DNA of 64,000 nucleotides. Origin: Streptomyces sp. HUAS YS2. GTDB taxonomy: Bacteria; Actinomycetota; Actinomycetes; Streptomycetales; Streptomycetaceae. The stretch lies in NCBI RefSeq assembly GCF_033343995.1, contig NZ_CP137573.1, positions 1,488,001-1,552,000 of the forward strand, read 5' to 3'. The notes beneath the pieces are model-generated. The model did not search any database. It saw only the letters and a program-made list of their open reading frames with translations, and had not been told where the DNA came from. This document shows, one piece after another, positions 45,765 to 53,824 of the stretch (position 1 is the first letter of the stretch; the number at the start of each line of letters is the position of its first letter). Made by a program: the position numbers and the translations under genes.

Positions 45765-46766
45765 TCAGGAGTTGATCGCGGGGATGATCTCGTCGCCGTA
45801 CGCGTCGATCGTCGACTCCTTGGCGTCGTGCATGGCGTACACGGCGAACTGGTCGACGCCCAGCGTCTTCAGATGGCGCAGCTTCTCGATGTGCGCCTCC
45901 GCAGGGCCCAGCAGGCAGAAGCGCTCCACGATCTCGTCGGGGACGAAGTCGGTGGACGGGTTCCCGGCCCTTCCGTGGTGGCTGTAGTCGTAGCCGTGCC
46001 GGTCCTTGATGTACGTGGTGAGTTCGTCCGGGACCATGGACGAGTGCTCGCCGTACTTGGCGACCAGGTCGGCGACGTGGTTGCCGACCATGCCGCCGAA
46101 CCAGCGGCACTGGTCGCGGGCGTGCCCCAGGTCGTCGCCGACGTAGGCGGGGGCGGCGACGCAGATCGTGAGGGCGTCGGGGTCGCGGCCGGCGTCCGTG
46201 GCCGCCTGCCGGACCGCCTTGACCATCCACTCGGTGAGGAACGGGTCGGCGAGCTGGAGGATGAAGCCGTCCGCCTTCTGCCCGGCGAGGGCGAGGGCCT
46301 TCGGCCCGTACGCCGCCATCCAGACGGGCAGCTTCCCCCCGCCCACCCACGGGATGCGGACCGGATTGCCGTCGACGAGCGCCTCGCGGCCCTCGGCGAG
46401 GTCGCGGATGACGTCGATGGCCTCGCCCAGCCGGGCCAGGGTGTTGGGCTTGCGGCCGGCCACCCGCATCGCGGAGTCGCCGCGGCCGATGCCGCAGACG
46501 GTCCGGTTGCCGTACATGTCGTTGAGGGTGGCGAAGGTGGAGGCGGTGACCTCCCAGGTCCGCGTCCCCGGGTTGGTCACCATCGGGCCGACGTGCAGCT
46601 TGGTGGTGTGCTCCAGGATCCGGCTGTAGATGACGAAGGGTTCCTGCCAGAGCACGGCGGAGTCGAAGGTCCAGCCGTAGCGGAAGCCGTTGCGCTCCGC
46701 GCGACGCATCAGTCCGACGACCTCGGAGGCGGGCGGGTCGGTCTGCAGGACGAGTCCGAAGTCCAC
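45765..46766 (-). CDS. LLM-class F420/flavin-dependent oxidoreductase (TIGR03842-like)
   Basis: A 333-residue luciferase-like monooxygenase-fold protein. MDFGLVLQTDPPASEVVGLMRRAE, the TFDSAVLWQEP strand, GPMVTNPGTRTWEVTAS and CGIGRGDSAMRVAGRKP are typical of LLM proteins that bind F420 or FMN. The family seen next to dihydropyrimidinase genes in actinobacteria is usually called TIGR03842. It might oxidise or reduce a pyrimidine or hydantoin; the operon has no classical dihydropyrimidine dehydrogenase. It starts at 46766, 21 bp after the dihydropyrimidinase stop. Confidence 0.88.
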   Translation of the reverse strand: MDFGLVLQTDPPASEVVGLMRRAERNGFRYGWTFDSAVLWQEPFVIYSRILEHTTKLHVGPMVTNPGTRTWEVTASTFATLNDMYGNRTVCGIGRGDSAMRVAGRKPNTLARLGEAIDVIRDLAEGREALVDGNPVRIPWVGGGKLPVWMAAYGPKALALAGQKADGFILQLADPFLTEWMVKAVRQAATDAGRDPDALTICVAAPAYVGDDLGHARDQCRWFGGMVGNHVADLVAKYGEHSSMVPDELTTYIKDRHGYDYSHHGRAGNPSTDFVPDEIVERFCLLGPAEAHIEKLRHLKTLGVDQFAVYAMHDAKESTIDAYGDEIIPAINS

Positions 46767-46787
46767 GTGGGGACCTCCTGGTTCGGT

Positions 46788-48191
46788 TCAGTTCAGGTAC
46801 TGGCAGGTGGCTCGCGGGGTGAACGCGCCGTGTCCGGCGCGGCCGGTGAACTCCCGCTGGTCGATGACGGGTTCGCCGCGGGAGAGGACGGTCTCCACCC
46901 GGCCGGTGACGGTCCGGCCCTCGTACGCGGAGTAGTCGACGTTCATGTGGTGGGTCGCGGCCGAGAGCGTCTGGCGGGCGTGCGGGTCGTAGATGACGAC
47001 GTCGGCGTCGGCGCCGGGCGCGATCGTGCCCTTCTTGGGGTACAGGCCGAACATCCGGGCCGGGGTCGCGCAGGCGATCTCGATCCAGCGGCGGCGGCTG
47101 ATGTGCCCGTCGACGACGGCCTGGTGGAGCAGGTCCATGCGGTTCTCGACGCCCGGCAGCCCGTTGGGGATCTTCGAGAAGTCGCCGCGGCCGAGGTCCT
47201 TCTGCCCGACGAAGCAGAACGGGCAGTGGTCGGTGGAGACCACTTGGAGGTCGTTGGTGCGCAGCCCCCGCCAGAGCGCCGCCTGGTGCTCGCGCGGACG
47301 CAGCGGGGTCGAGCACACGTACTTGGCCCCCTCGAAGCCCGGCTCGGCCAGGTTGTCGGTGGAGAGGAAGAGGTACTGCGGGCAGGTCTCACCGAAGACG
47401 GGCAGCCCCTTGTCGCGCGCGGCGGCCAGTTCCTGGACGGCCTCGTCGGCGGAGACGTGCACGACGTACAGGGGCGCGCCGGCGACCCGGGCGAGCTGGA
47501 TGGCACGGTGCGTGGCCTCGGCCTCGAGCAGGACCTTGCGGACCTCGCCGTGGTACCGGGGGTCGGTCTCGCCGCGGGCCAGGGCCTGTTCGACGAGGAC
47601 GTCGATGGCGATGCCGTTCTCCGCGTGCATCATGATCAGCCCGCCGTTGACGGCGGAGCGCTGCATGGCGCGCAGGATCTGCCCGTCGTCGCTGTAGAAG
47701 ACGCCGGGGTAGGCCATGAACAGCTTGAAGGACGTGATGCCCTCGCCGACGAGGTGGTCCATCTCCTTGAGCGTGGACTCGTTGACGTCGGAGAGGATCA
47801 TGTGGAAGCCGTAGTCGATGGCGCAGTTGCCGTCGGCCTTGGCGTACCAGGCGTCGAGTCCCTCGCGCAGCGAGTGGCCGACGGTCTGGACGGCGAAGTC
47901 CACGATGGTGGTGGTGCCGCCCCAGGCGGCGGCCCGGGTCCCGGTCTCGAAGGTGTCGGAGGCGAAGGTGCCGCCGAACGGCAGCTCCATGTGGGTGTGG
48001 GCGTCGACGCCGCCCGGGATGACGTACCGGTCGGTGGCATCGATGATCTTCTCGGCGGTCCAGCCGGCGGCGATGTCCGAGCCGTGCGCGGCGAGGGCGG
48101 CGATCCGGCCGTCCTCGATGAGGACGTCGGCGTGGAGTTCGTCTGCGGCCGTGATCACCAGGCCGCCGCGGACGAGGGTACGGGTGCTCAC
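46788..48191 (-). CDS. dihydropyrimidinase (D-hydantoinase)
   Basis: A 467-residue cyclic amidohydrolase. The metal site is complete: DAHTHME (two His), the carboxylated Lys in SFKLFMAYPG, His in MMHAENG and VVHVSAD, and Asp in STDHCPF. It opens dihydrouracil/dihydrothymine to the N-carbamoyl-beta-amino acid, or 5-substituted hydantoins to N-carbamoyl amino acids. The GTG at 48191 lies 3 bp after the aminotransferase stop, with GGAG upstream. The product is the substrate of the beta-ureidopropionase encoded first in the operon. Confidence 0.94.
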   Translation of the reverse strand: MSTRTLVRGGLVITAADELHADVLIEDGRIAALAAHGSDIAAGWTAEKIIDATDRYVIPGGVDAHTHMELPFGGTFASDTFETGTRAAAWGGTTTIVDFAVQTVGHSLREGLDAWYAKADGNCAIDYGFHMILSDVNESTLKEMDHLVGEGITSFKLFMAYPGVFYSDDGQILRAMQRSAVNGGLIMMHAENGIAIDVLVEQALARGETDPRYHGEVRKVLLEAEATHRAIQLARVAGAPLYVVHVSADEAVQELAAARDKGLPVFGETCPQYLFLSTDNLAEPGFEGAKYVCSTPLRPREHQAALWRGLRTNDLQVVSTDHCPFCFVGQKDLGRGDFSKIPNGLPGVENRMDLLHQAVVDGHISRRRWIEIACATPARMFGLYPKKGTIAPGADADVVIYDPHARQTLSAATHHMNVDYSAYEGRTVTGRVETVLSRGEPVIDQREFTGRAGHGAFTPRATCQYLN

Positions 48192-48194
48192 GGG

Positions 48195-49490
48195 TCAGGC
48201 TCCCTTGTTCCGGGCGGCGCGCAGGGCCTGTTGCAGGATCGCCGCGCCCTCCTCGGCCTCGGCGGCGGTGAGGGAGAGCGGCGGGGCGATGCGCAGGGCG
48301 GTGGTGTGGTGGCCGCCGCCCTTGCCGATGAGCAGGCCGGCCTCGCGGGCCGCCTCCAGGACGGCCGAGGCGGCCTCCGGGTTCGGCCGGTCGGTGCCGG
48401 GCCGGGTCAGCTCGATGCCGATCATGAGGCCGCGGCCGCGTACCTCGCGGACGCAGTCGACGTCCGCGGCGGCGGCGCGCAGCCGCTCGATGAGCAGACG
48501 GCCGACCCGGCGCGCGTTGCTCTGGAGGTCGTGCTCCTGGAGGTACGCGAGGTTGGCGAGGCCGGCGGCCATGGTGACGGGCGAACCGCCGAAGGTCGAG
48601 ATGGAGTTGGCGTCGAGACAGTTCATGATCTCGGCGCGGCCGACGACGCCGCCGACGGACATGCCGTTGCCGATGCCCTTGGCGAAGGTGAGCAGGTCCG
48701 GCGGGCCGGCCTCGCCGTGGGCCTGCCAGCCCCAGAAGTGGTCGCCGGTGCGGCCCCAGCCGGTCTGCACCTCGTCGGAGATCCACAGGATGCCGTGCCG
48801 GTCGAGTACCCGGCGGAAGGCGGCGTACATGCCGTCCGGCGGGGAGGTGAAGCCGCCGACGCCCTGGATCGGCTCGGCGATCAGGGCGGCCACGTCGCGG
48901 GTGTGCCCGAGCAGGTCCTCCAGGTCGGCGACGCAGGCGTCGATGAACCGCTCGTCGGTGTACTGCGCGAAGGGGCCGCGGGTGCGGACGCCGCCGTGCA
49001 CGTACAGGGTCTGCAGCGGGGAGAGGCCGGTCGGGGACCAGGCGCGGTTGCCGGTGATGCCGACGGTGGAGAAGGAGCGCCCGTGGTAGCTGTTGCGCAT
49101 CGCCAGGATCTGGTTCGACCCGCGGTACGCGGTGGCCAGGAGCAGGGCCGTGTCGTTGGCCTCGGTGCCCGAGGTGGTGAAGAAGACCCGGGCGTCGGGG
49201 ATCCCGGACAGGTCCGCGATCCGCTCGGCCAGCTCCACCATCGGGCGGTTGAGGTAGAGCGTGGAGGAGTGGATGATCCGCCCGGCCTGTTCCGCGACGG
49301 CCTTGGCGACCTCGGGCAGGGCGTGGGCGGTCATCGTGGTGAGGATGCCGCCGAAGAAGTCGAGGTAGCGGTTGCCGTCGGCGTCCCAGACGTACCGGCC
49401 CTCGCCGTGGGTGATCTCGATGGGGTCCTGGTAGTAGAGCGCGACCCAGTCGGGGATGACTGCCTTGTGCCGGTCGTGGAGACTGTTCAC
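48195..49490 (-). CDS. class III (omega-type) aminotransferase
   Basis: A 431-residue PLP enzyme. Seen: FFTTSGTEANDTAL (phosphate-binding), the Asp in WISDEVQTGWGRTG, and the PLP Lys in LTFAKGIGNGM, followed by GGSPVTMAAG. In a reductive pyrimidine pathway it would transfer the amino group of beta-alanine or 3-aminoisobutyrate, giving a semialdehyde. The GTG at 49490 overlaps the ureidopropionase stop by 4 bp, and the stop is 3 bp before the dihydropyrimidinase start, so the three genes are coupled. Confidence 0.92.
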   Translation of the reverse strand: MNSLHDRHKAVIPDWVALYYQDPIEITHGEGRYVWDADGNRYLDFFGGILTTMTAHALPEVAKAVAEQAGRIIHSSTLYLNRPMVELAERIADLSGIPDARVFFTTSGTEANDTALLLATAYRGSNQILAMRNSYHGRSFSTVGITGNRAWSPTGLSPLQTLYVHGGVRTRGPFAQYTDERFIDACVADLEDLLGHTRDVAALIAEPIQGVGGFTSPPDGMYAAFRRVLDRHGILWISDEVQTGWGRTGDHFWGWQAHGEAGPPDLLTFAKGIGNGMSVGGVVGRAEIMNCLDANSISTFGGSPVTMAAGLANLAYLQEHDLQSNARRVGRLLIERLRAAAADVDCVREVRGRGLMIGIELTRPGTDRPNPEAASAVLEAAREAGLLIGKGGGHHTTALRIAPPLSLTAAEAEEGAAILQQALRAARNKGA

Positions 49491-50329
49491 GGCTGCACCA
49501 GACCGTCGTAGGCGTCGGGACGGCGGTCGCGGTAGAACGCCCACTGCTGCCGGACCTCGTCGATGAGGTCGAAGTCGAGGTCCCGGACGAGGAGTTCCTC
49601 CGCCTTGTCGGAGGCGGTCTCGCCGACGAACTGCCCGCGGGGGTCGACGAAGTAGCTGGTGCCGTAGAAGTCGTTGTCGCCGTACTCCTCCTGGCCGACG
49701 CGGTTGATCGCGGCGACGAAGTACTCGTTGGCGACGGCGGCGGCGGGCTGCTCCAGCTGCCAGAGATAGGCGGACAGGCCGCGCGAGGTGGCAGACGGGT
49801 TGTACACCAACTGGGCTCCGCCTAGGCCGAGTTGACGCCACCCCTCGGGGAAGTGGCGGTCGTAGCAGATGTACACGCCGACCTTGCCGACGGCGGTGTC
49901 GAAGACCGGCCAGCCGGCGTTGCCCGGGCGGAAGTAGTACTTCTCCCAGAAGCCCTTGACCTGCGGGATGTGGTGCTTGCGGTACTTGCCGAGGTAGGTG
50001 CCGTCGGCGTCGATCACGGCGGCGGTGTTGTAGTAGAAGCCGGCGCCCTCGATCTCGAAGACGGGGACGACGATCACCATGCCGGTCTCGCGGGCGAGCG
50101 ACTGCATCCGGGTCACGGTCGGGCCGTCGGGGACGGGCTCGGCCCACCGGTAGTGCTCGGGCTCCTGGACCTGGCAGAAGTACGGGGCGTTGAACACCTC
50201 CTGGAATCCGATCACCTTCGCCCCTTGGCGGGCGGCCTCGCGGGCGTGTTCCTCGTGCTTGGCGATCATGGATTCGGTGTCGCCGGTCCAGGTCGCCTGG
50301 ACGAGCGCGGCGCGTACGACGTGGGACAT
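49487..50329 (-). CDS. beta-ureidopropionase / N-carbamoyl amidohydrolase (nitrilase superfamily)
   Basis: A 280-residue carbon-nitrogen hydrolase with the Glu-Lys-Cys triad: Glu in IGFQEVFNAPYF, Lys in GKYRKHHIP, and Cys in GVYICYDRHFPEGWR. It hydrolyses N-carbamoyl-beta-alanine to beta-alanine, CO2 and ammonia, the third step of reductive pyrimidine breakdown. It is the first gene of the operon; 34 bp upstream of its ATG lies a 25-bp palindromic operator. The protein length is normal for bacterial members. Confidence 0.93.
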   Translation of the reverse strand: MSHVVRAALVQATWTGDTESMIAKHEEHAREAARQGAKVIGFQEVFNAPYFCQVQEPEHYRWAEPVPDGPTVTRMQSLARETGMVIVVPVFEIEGAGFYYNTAAVIDADGTYLGKYRKHHIPQVKGFWEKYYFRPGNAGWPVFDTAVGKVGVYICYDRHFPEGWRQLGLGGAQLVYNPSATSRGLSAYLWQLEQPAAAVANEYFVAAINRVGQEEYGDNDFYGTSYFVDPRGQFVGETASDKAEELLVRDLDFDLIDEVRQQWAFYRDRRPDAYDGLVQP

Positions 50330-50362
50330 GAGCTGCTCCTTCGGCGCGGCGTCAGAGAGCCT

Positions 50363-50387
50363 CTACGCACGTAGACGCGGTGCGTAG
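50363..50387. promoter_or_regulatory. palindromic operator upstream of the pyrimidine/hydantoin operon
   Basis: CTACGCAC (50363-50370) and GTGCGTAG (50380-50387) are perfect inverted repeats with a 9-bp centre, and CTACG-CA-CGTAG (50363-50374) is a second, overlapping palindrome. The site is 34 bp upstream of the ureidopropionase start and is a strong candidate for a repressor or activator (GntR, PucR or TetR type). No regulator gene is adjacent. Confidence 0.6.
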
Positions 50388-50480
50388 GAGGAGAACGTAA
50401 GCCCCGTCACATCCCGGAGCAAGACCACAGCCGTGAACCGGTGGAGTCGATCATGTTTCATACCCGAGTGGTCCACGTCC

Positions 50481-50505
50481 GACACGTACCGACACGTCCT
50501 GACAC
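50481..50505. promoter_or_regulatory. three GACAC repeats phased at 10 bp
   Basis: GACAC occurs at 50481-50485, 50491-50495 and 50501-50505 (on the minus strand GTGTC-N5-GTGTC-N5-GTGTC). The exact 10-bp period places them on one face of the helix, as for a response-regulator activator. They lie 150-175 bp upstream of the operon start; the rest of the 50330-50567 gap shows no gene. Confidence 0.4.
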
Positions 50506-50567
50506 ACCACCCCTGTCGAGTGTTCGAATGCTCGGCGGGTGCGGGAGCGGTGCGTACGCGCGCGGGC

Positions 50568-51968
50568 TCAGCCGGTGACGATCCCGGCGACCCGCAGGGC
50601 GTGGAGGAGGTCACGTTCGCGGGCGGGGGCGAGCGCGCGAGCGGCGTCGAGGAGTTGCGGGACGAGGCGGTGCGGGTCGGACTCGGCGAGCCGCGCGCCG
50701 TCCTCGGGCGGGCGGACCCTGACGACGGCGGCGAGCAGGGCGCGCGCCTCGCGGCGGTGGCCCTCGGCGTCGAGGGCGAGCGCCGCGTCGGCCAGCTCGG
50801 CGACGGGGCGGGCGACGCCCTGGCGCAGGAGCTGGTCGCAGTCCGCGTCGCGGCCCGCGTCCGCGAGCGCGCCGGCGACGGCGGCGAGCCGCGGCGGCGG
50901 CAGCGACGCGGCCTCCCACAGCAGAGTGGCCCAGTCGGCGGCGAGCCCGGCGCGGTGCAGCTCCGCCGCCAGCGCGGGCAGCCACCGGGGCGGCCCGGCG
51001 AGCGCCTCGCACAGCAGCGCGTGCGCGTCGCCGCTGCGCCCCTGCTCCCGCAGCCGCCGCAACGCGTACACCGCGTTCCCGGCGGCCCGCGCGGCCTCGG
51101 CCGCGTCCCCCGGCGAGGGTGCGGACGCGGCCGGCGCGGCGGCTTCGTCACCGCCCCCGAACCGAGCACCCCGGGGCGCCGCCCCGGCCACGGGCAGCAG
51201 GGGCACGGCGGCGACGGCCACGACGTCGTCCGCCTCCTCCAGCCATGCGTACCGAGCCCCGCGCGGTCGCCGCTTCGCCTTGGCGGCGGGCGCGGGGGCG
51301 GCCACGGGCGCGGGGGAGCCCGCCTCCGGCGGGGCGAGGCGCGCAGGCGCGGACGCCGGCCCGGCGGCGTCCGGCGACGGGGCCGGCGTGGGCGCGGATC
51401 TCCCGCCGTCGCGCGGCGGCGCGGACGCGGGAGCGAACCCGGCGCTGCGGGGAGGCGGCTCGGGCCGCCCCGCATCCCCGGCCGGCAGGGCCGCCAGGCG
51501 GGCCGTCAGTTCCGCCACGCGGGACGTCGCGCGGGCGTGGTCGTCGTGGATCCAGGCGAGGTCGACGGAGAGACGGGCGGTCTCGGTGGACGGGGCGGCG
51601 CGGAGCCGGGCGGCGAGGTCACGGGCCCGGGCCTCGGCGTCGCGGCGTTCGCGGTCCATCAGAATCCGGCGCTCGCGCAGCGCCTCCGCACCGCCGGGCC
51701 GCCGGTCGTGCGCGGCGGCCGCCGCCGTGTGCAGGGCGCGGGCACGGACCGCCCGCTCCCCGCCCGGCGGTTCCCCCAGGTCCTGGAGCAGCGCCTCGAC
51801 GACGTCCCACGGCAGGATGTCCGCGCCCGCGAAGCAGGCCCGCAGCCCCTCGGGGTCGCGCGTGGCGAAGACCCCGTACCAGCCCTCGCCGGGCACCAGG
51901 CGGGCCTCGACCTCCCTCAGGAAGTGCGCGAACGCACCGACGTCCTCCGCGAGTTGACGCACCGCCAT
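50568..51968 (-). CDS. uncharacterised protein with helical N-terminus and Ala/Pro-rich linker
   Basis: Not recognised as a known enzyme. The 466-residue protein starts MAVRQLAEDVGAFAHFLREVEARLVPGE. Residues 1-160 are helical (EALRERRILMDRERRDAEARARDLAARLR, likely coiled coil). Residues about 165-290 are a low-complexity Ala/Pro linker. The remainder repeats short helices (AVYALRRLREQGRSGDAHALL; DAGRDADCDQLLRQG; EGHRREARALLAAV) that look like a degenerate helical-repeat domain. No signal peptide or membrane segment is seen. The start at 51968 is chosen because the protein-like composition begins there, although the frame opens at 52364. It stands alone on the minus strand. Confidence 0.65.
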   Translation of the reverse strand: MAVRQLAEDVGAFAHFLREVEARLVPGEGWYGVFATRDPEGLRACFAGADILPWDVVEALLQDLGEPPGGERAVRARALHTAAAAAHDRRPGGAEALRERRILMDRERRDAEARARDLAARLRAAPSTETARLSVDLAWIHDDHARATSRVAELTARLAALPAGDAGRPEPPPRSAGFAPASAPPRDGGRSAPTPAPSPDAAGPASAPARLAPPEAGSPAPVAAPAPAAKAKRRPRGARYAWLEEADDVVAVAAVPLLPVAGAAPRGARFGGGDEAAAPAASAPSPGDAAEAARAAGNAVYALRRLREQGRSGDAHALLCEALAGPPRWLPALAAELHRAGLAADWATLLWEAASLPPPRLAAVAGALADAGRDADCDQLLRQGVARPVAELADAALALDAEGHRREARALLAAVVRVRPPEDGARLAESDPHRLVPQLLDAARALAPARERDLLHALRVAGIVTG

Positions 51969-52066
51969 GCCGTCTGCCCCTGCCGCTGAGTGGAGTCCTC
52001 CGGTCCGGTGGCCATTGGACCCCATTCGTGTTACGGGGCGGCTACAGAGCGTTTTCGTGTCGGCAC

Positions 52067-52447
52067 TCAGAACCTCACGGCGATGCCCACGTGCGGTCGC
52101 TTCCCGCGGCGGGCGATCGTCGCCGGCCAGTCGAGCATCCAGTACTGCCAGGTGTACTTGCGTCCGAGCAGCCGCCGCACACCCTTGAGTCCGTCCGCGT
52201 CGAGCAGCCGCCCGGTGCCCTCCACGTGGGCCGCGCCGTCGGCGATCCGGCCCCGCACGTCGCACGCGGCGACCACGACGCGCGGATCGCGGCGGAGCCG
52301 CTTCACCTTCCAGGAGTCGTCCCTCGTCCACACGTACAACTCGTCGCCCTCGACGACGAACCACACCGGCGTGGCGACCGGCGTCCCGTCCTTGCGGTAC
52401 GTGGTCAGGCTGACGTAGCGGGCGCGCCGCAGCTCCTCGGGGATCAT
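52067..52447 (-). CDS. PPOX-class F420-dependent oxidoreductase
   Basis: A 126-residue split-barrel flavin/F420 enzyme. Its start IPEELRRARYVSLTTYRKDGTPVATPVWFVVEGDELYVWT (52360-52440 region) is typical of Rv2061-like PPOX-class F420 reductases. Such proteins reduce small organic substrates with F420H2; the substrate is not known. The ATG at 52447 overlaps the HxlR stop by 4 bp, so it is co-expressed with the regulator. No cofactor-binding residue can be assigned by eye. Confidence 0.85.
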   Translation of the reverse strand: MIPEELRRARYVSLTTYRKDGTPVATPVWFVVEGDELYVWTRDDSWKVKRLRRDPRVVVAACDVRGRIADGAAHVEGTGRLLDADGLKGVRRLLGRKYTWQYWMLDWPATIARRGKRPHVGIAVRF

Positions 52448-52812
52448 GCTCGGTACGCCTCCCTGGCCTCGACGATCTCCGGGCCGTGCGCGCGGGCCCA
52501 GGAGCAGGCGGTGTCGAGCGGCCCGATCAGCGAGCGGCCCAGCTCCGTGAGCGCGTACTCGACGCGGGGCGGGTTCTCCTCGTACTCGGTCCGGGCCAGG
52601 AAGCCGTTCCGCTCCATCGTGCGCAGGGTCTCGGTGAGCACCTTCGGGGTGATCCGGTGCAGTGGTACGCGCAGTTCGGAGAAGCGGCGCGGCTGCCCGT
52701 CCTCCAGGCAACGGAGCACCATCGCCGTCCACTTGCCGCCGACGCGGATCGGCTGGGCGCGATCTTCGCAGTCGGGGTCATGGAACATGGCCGGATCCAG
52801 GGGCTCGCTCAT
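52444..52812 (-). CDS. HxlR family transcriptional regulator
   Basis: A 122-residue winged-helix protein. HDPDCEDRAQPIRVGGKWTAMVLRCLEDG and the wing RFSELRVPLHRITPKVLTETLR, followed by RVEYALTELG, are the HxlR pattern. The single Cys (HDPDCED) is in the place used for redox or electrophile sensing in some members. It is divergent from the NmrA-like gene (61-bp gap) and coupled to the PPOX gene, both of which are likely targets. Confidence 0.92.
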   Translation of the reverse strand: MSEPLDPAMFHDPDCEDRAQPIRVGGKWTAMVLRCLEDGQPRRFSELRVPLHRITPKVLTETLRTMERNGFLARTEYEENPPRVEYALTELGRSLIGPLDTACSWARAHGPEIVEAREAYRA

Positions 52813-52872
52813 GGGACGACGCTAACCCAGTACCGTTGAAGTAACCAGGCACCCCCGTCCTACCGTCCCGGC

Positions 52873-53529
52873 ATGACAGCGAACAGCAGGAACCTCATCG
52901 TTTTCGGCGCGGGCGGACGGGTCGGCCGGGCGGCCGTGACGGAGGCCGTCTCGCGCGGCCACCGGGTGACGGCGGTGGTCCGCGACCCGGCGAAGTACCC
53001 GGAGCTGGACGGGATCGACGGCGCCGTCCTCGTACGGGGCGACGTGACGGACGCCGAGGCGGTGGCGCGACTGGCCGCCGGGCACGACGCGGCGCTCAAC
53101 GCGTCGGTGCGTCTCGACGTCCCTTCCGAGCAGTACTTCACCGCCGCGGCGAAGGCCCTGATCGAGGGCCTCGGCACGGCGGGCGTGGGCCGCCTGGTCA
53201 CCCTGGGCATCGCCACCACGCTGGAGACCGCGCCGGGCGTACGCGTCATGGACGCGCCCGAATTCCCTGCGGACTGGCGGGCGTTCGCACAGGGCCACGT
53301 CGCCGAGTACGAGCTCCTGGGCACGGCGGACGACGTCCTGGACTGGCTCATGGTGTGCCCGCCGCTCGACCTGAACGCGACGGCGGAGCCCACCGGCGGC
53401 TACCGCACCGCTGTGGGCACGTTGCTCGACGGCCCCGGCCGGATCGCCCACGCCGACCTGGCGCTCGCCCTCGTCGACGAACTGGAGCGGCCCCGGCACA
53501 GCCGGGCACAGCTCGCCGTCTCCGGCTGA
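52873..53529 (+). CDS. NmrA-like NAD(P)-binding (atypical SDR) protein
   Basis: A 218-residue Rossmann protein with NLIVFGAGGRVGRAAVTEAVSRGHRVTAVVRDP at the start (G-x-G-x2-G loop) and no Tyr-x3-Lys catalytic pair, so it is an atypical short-chain dehydrogenase of the NmrA/NAD(P)H-binding group. Such proteins act as quinone-linked reductases or redox sensors. HxlR-type regulators commonly control a divergent gene like this one. The 61-bp gap holds the shared promoter region. Confidence 0.85.
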   Translation: MTANSRNLIVFGAGGRVGRAAVTEAVSRGHRVTAVVRDPAKYPELDGIDGAVLVRGDVTDAEAVARLAAGHDAALNASVRLDVPSEQYFTAAAKALIEGLGTAGVGRLVTLGIATTLETAPGVRVMDAPEFPADWRAFAQGHVAEYELLGTADDVLDWLMVCPPLDLNATAEPTGGYRTAVGTLLDGPGRIAHADLALALVDELERPRHSRAQLAVSG

Positions 53530-53539
53530 GCGGAACGCC

Positions 53540-53791
53540 TCAGGCAGGCTGGAGCGAGGCCAGGACCGAGAGCTCGTCCATCGACAGGCCCAGGACCCCC
53601 GCCAGCGCCGCCACGGTGAAGAAGGCGGGGGTCGGGGCCCGGCCGGTCTCGATCTTGCGGAGCGTCTCCGCCGACACGCCGGCGGCAGTCGCGACCTCGG
53701 CCATCGAGCGGTCGCCGCGGGCCGCGCGGAGCAGCGCGCCGAGCCGCTCGCCGCGTTCGCGCTCTTCGGGAGTCAGGGGTGTACGGACCAT
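53540..53791 (-). CDS. XRE family helix-turn-helix regulator
   Basis: An 83-residue DNA-binding protein. The N-terminal ERGERLGALLRAARGDRSMAEVATAAGVSAETLRKIETGR segment is a Cro/CI-type helix-turn-helix; the C-terminus ends in FFTVAALAGVLGLSMDELSVL. It is divergent from a methionine aminopeptidase gene with only 33 bp between starts. The ATG at 53791 is preferred over 53800 because the -10-like TATTAG on the minus strand ends at 53802. It probably represses itself and the neighbour through the ATACCGGTAT palindrome. Confidence 0.85.
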   Translation of the reverse strand: MVRTPLTPEERERGERLGALLRAARGDRSMAEVATAAGVSAETLRKIETGRAPTPAFFTVAALAGVLGLSMDELSVLASLQPA

Positions 53792-53801
53792 GACGCCCAT
53801 T

Positions 53802-53817
53802 CTAATACCGGTATAGT
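53802..53817. promoter_or_regulatory. overlapping divergent promoters on an ATACCGGTAT palindrome
   Basis: The perfect 10-bp palindrome (53805-53814) sits between the XRE and map genes. On the plus strand TATAGT (53812-53817) is a good -10 ending 7 nt before the map ATG at 53825; on the minus strand TATTAG (53807-53802) serves the XRE gene. Both transcripts would be leaderless or nearly so, and one bound regulator would cover both. Confidence 0.5.
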
Positions 53818-53824
53818 AATTGGC

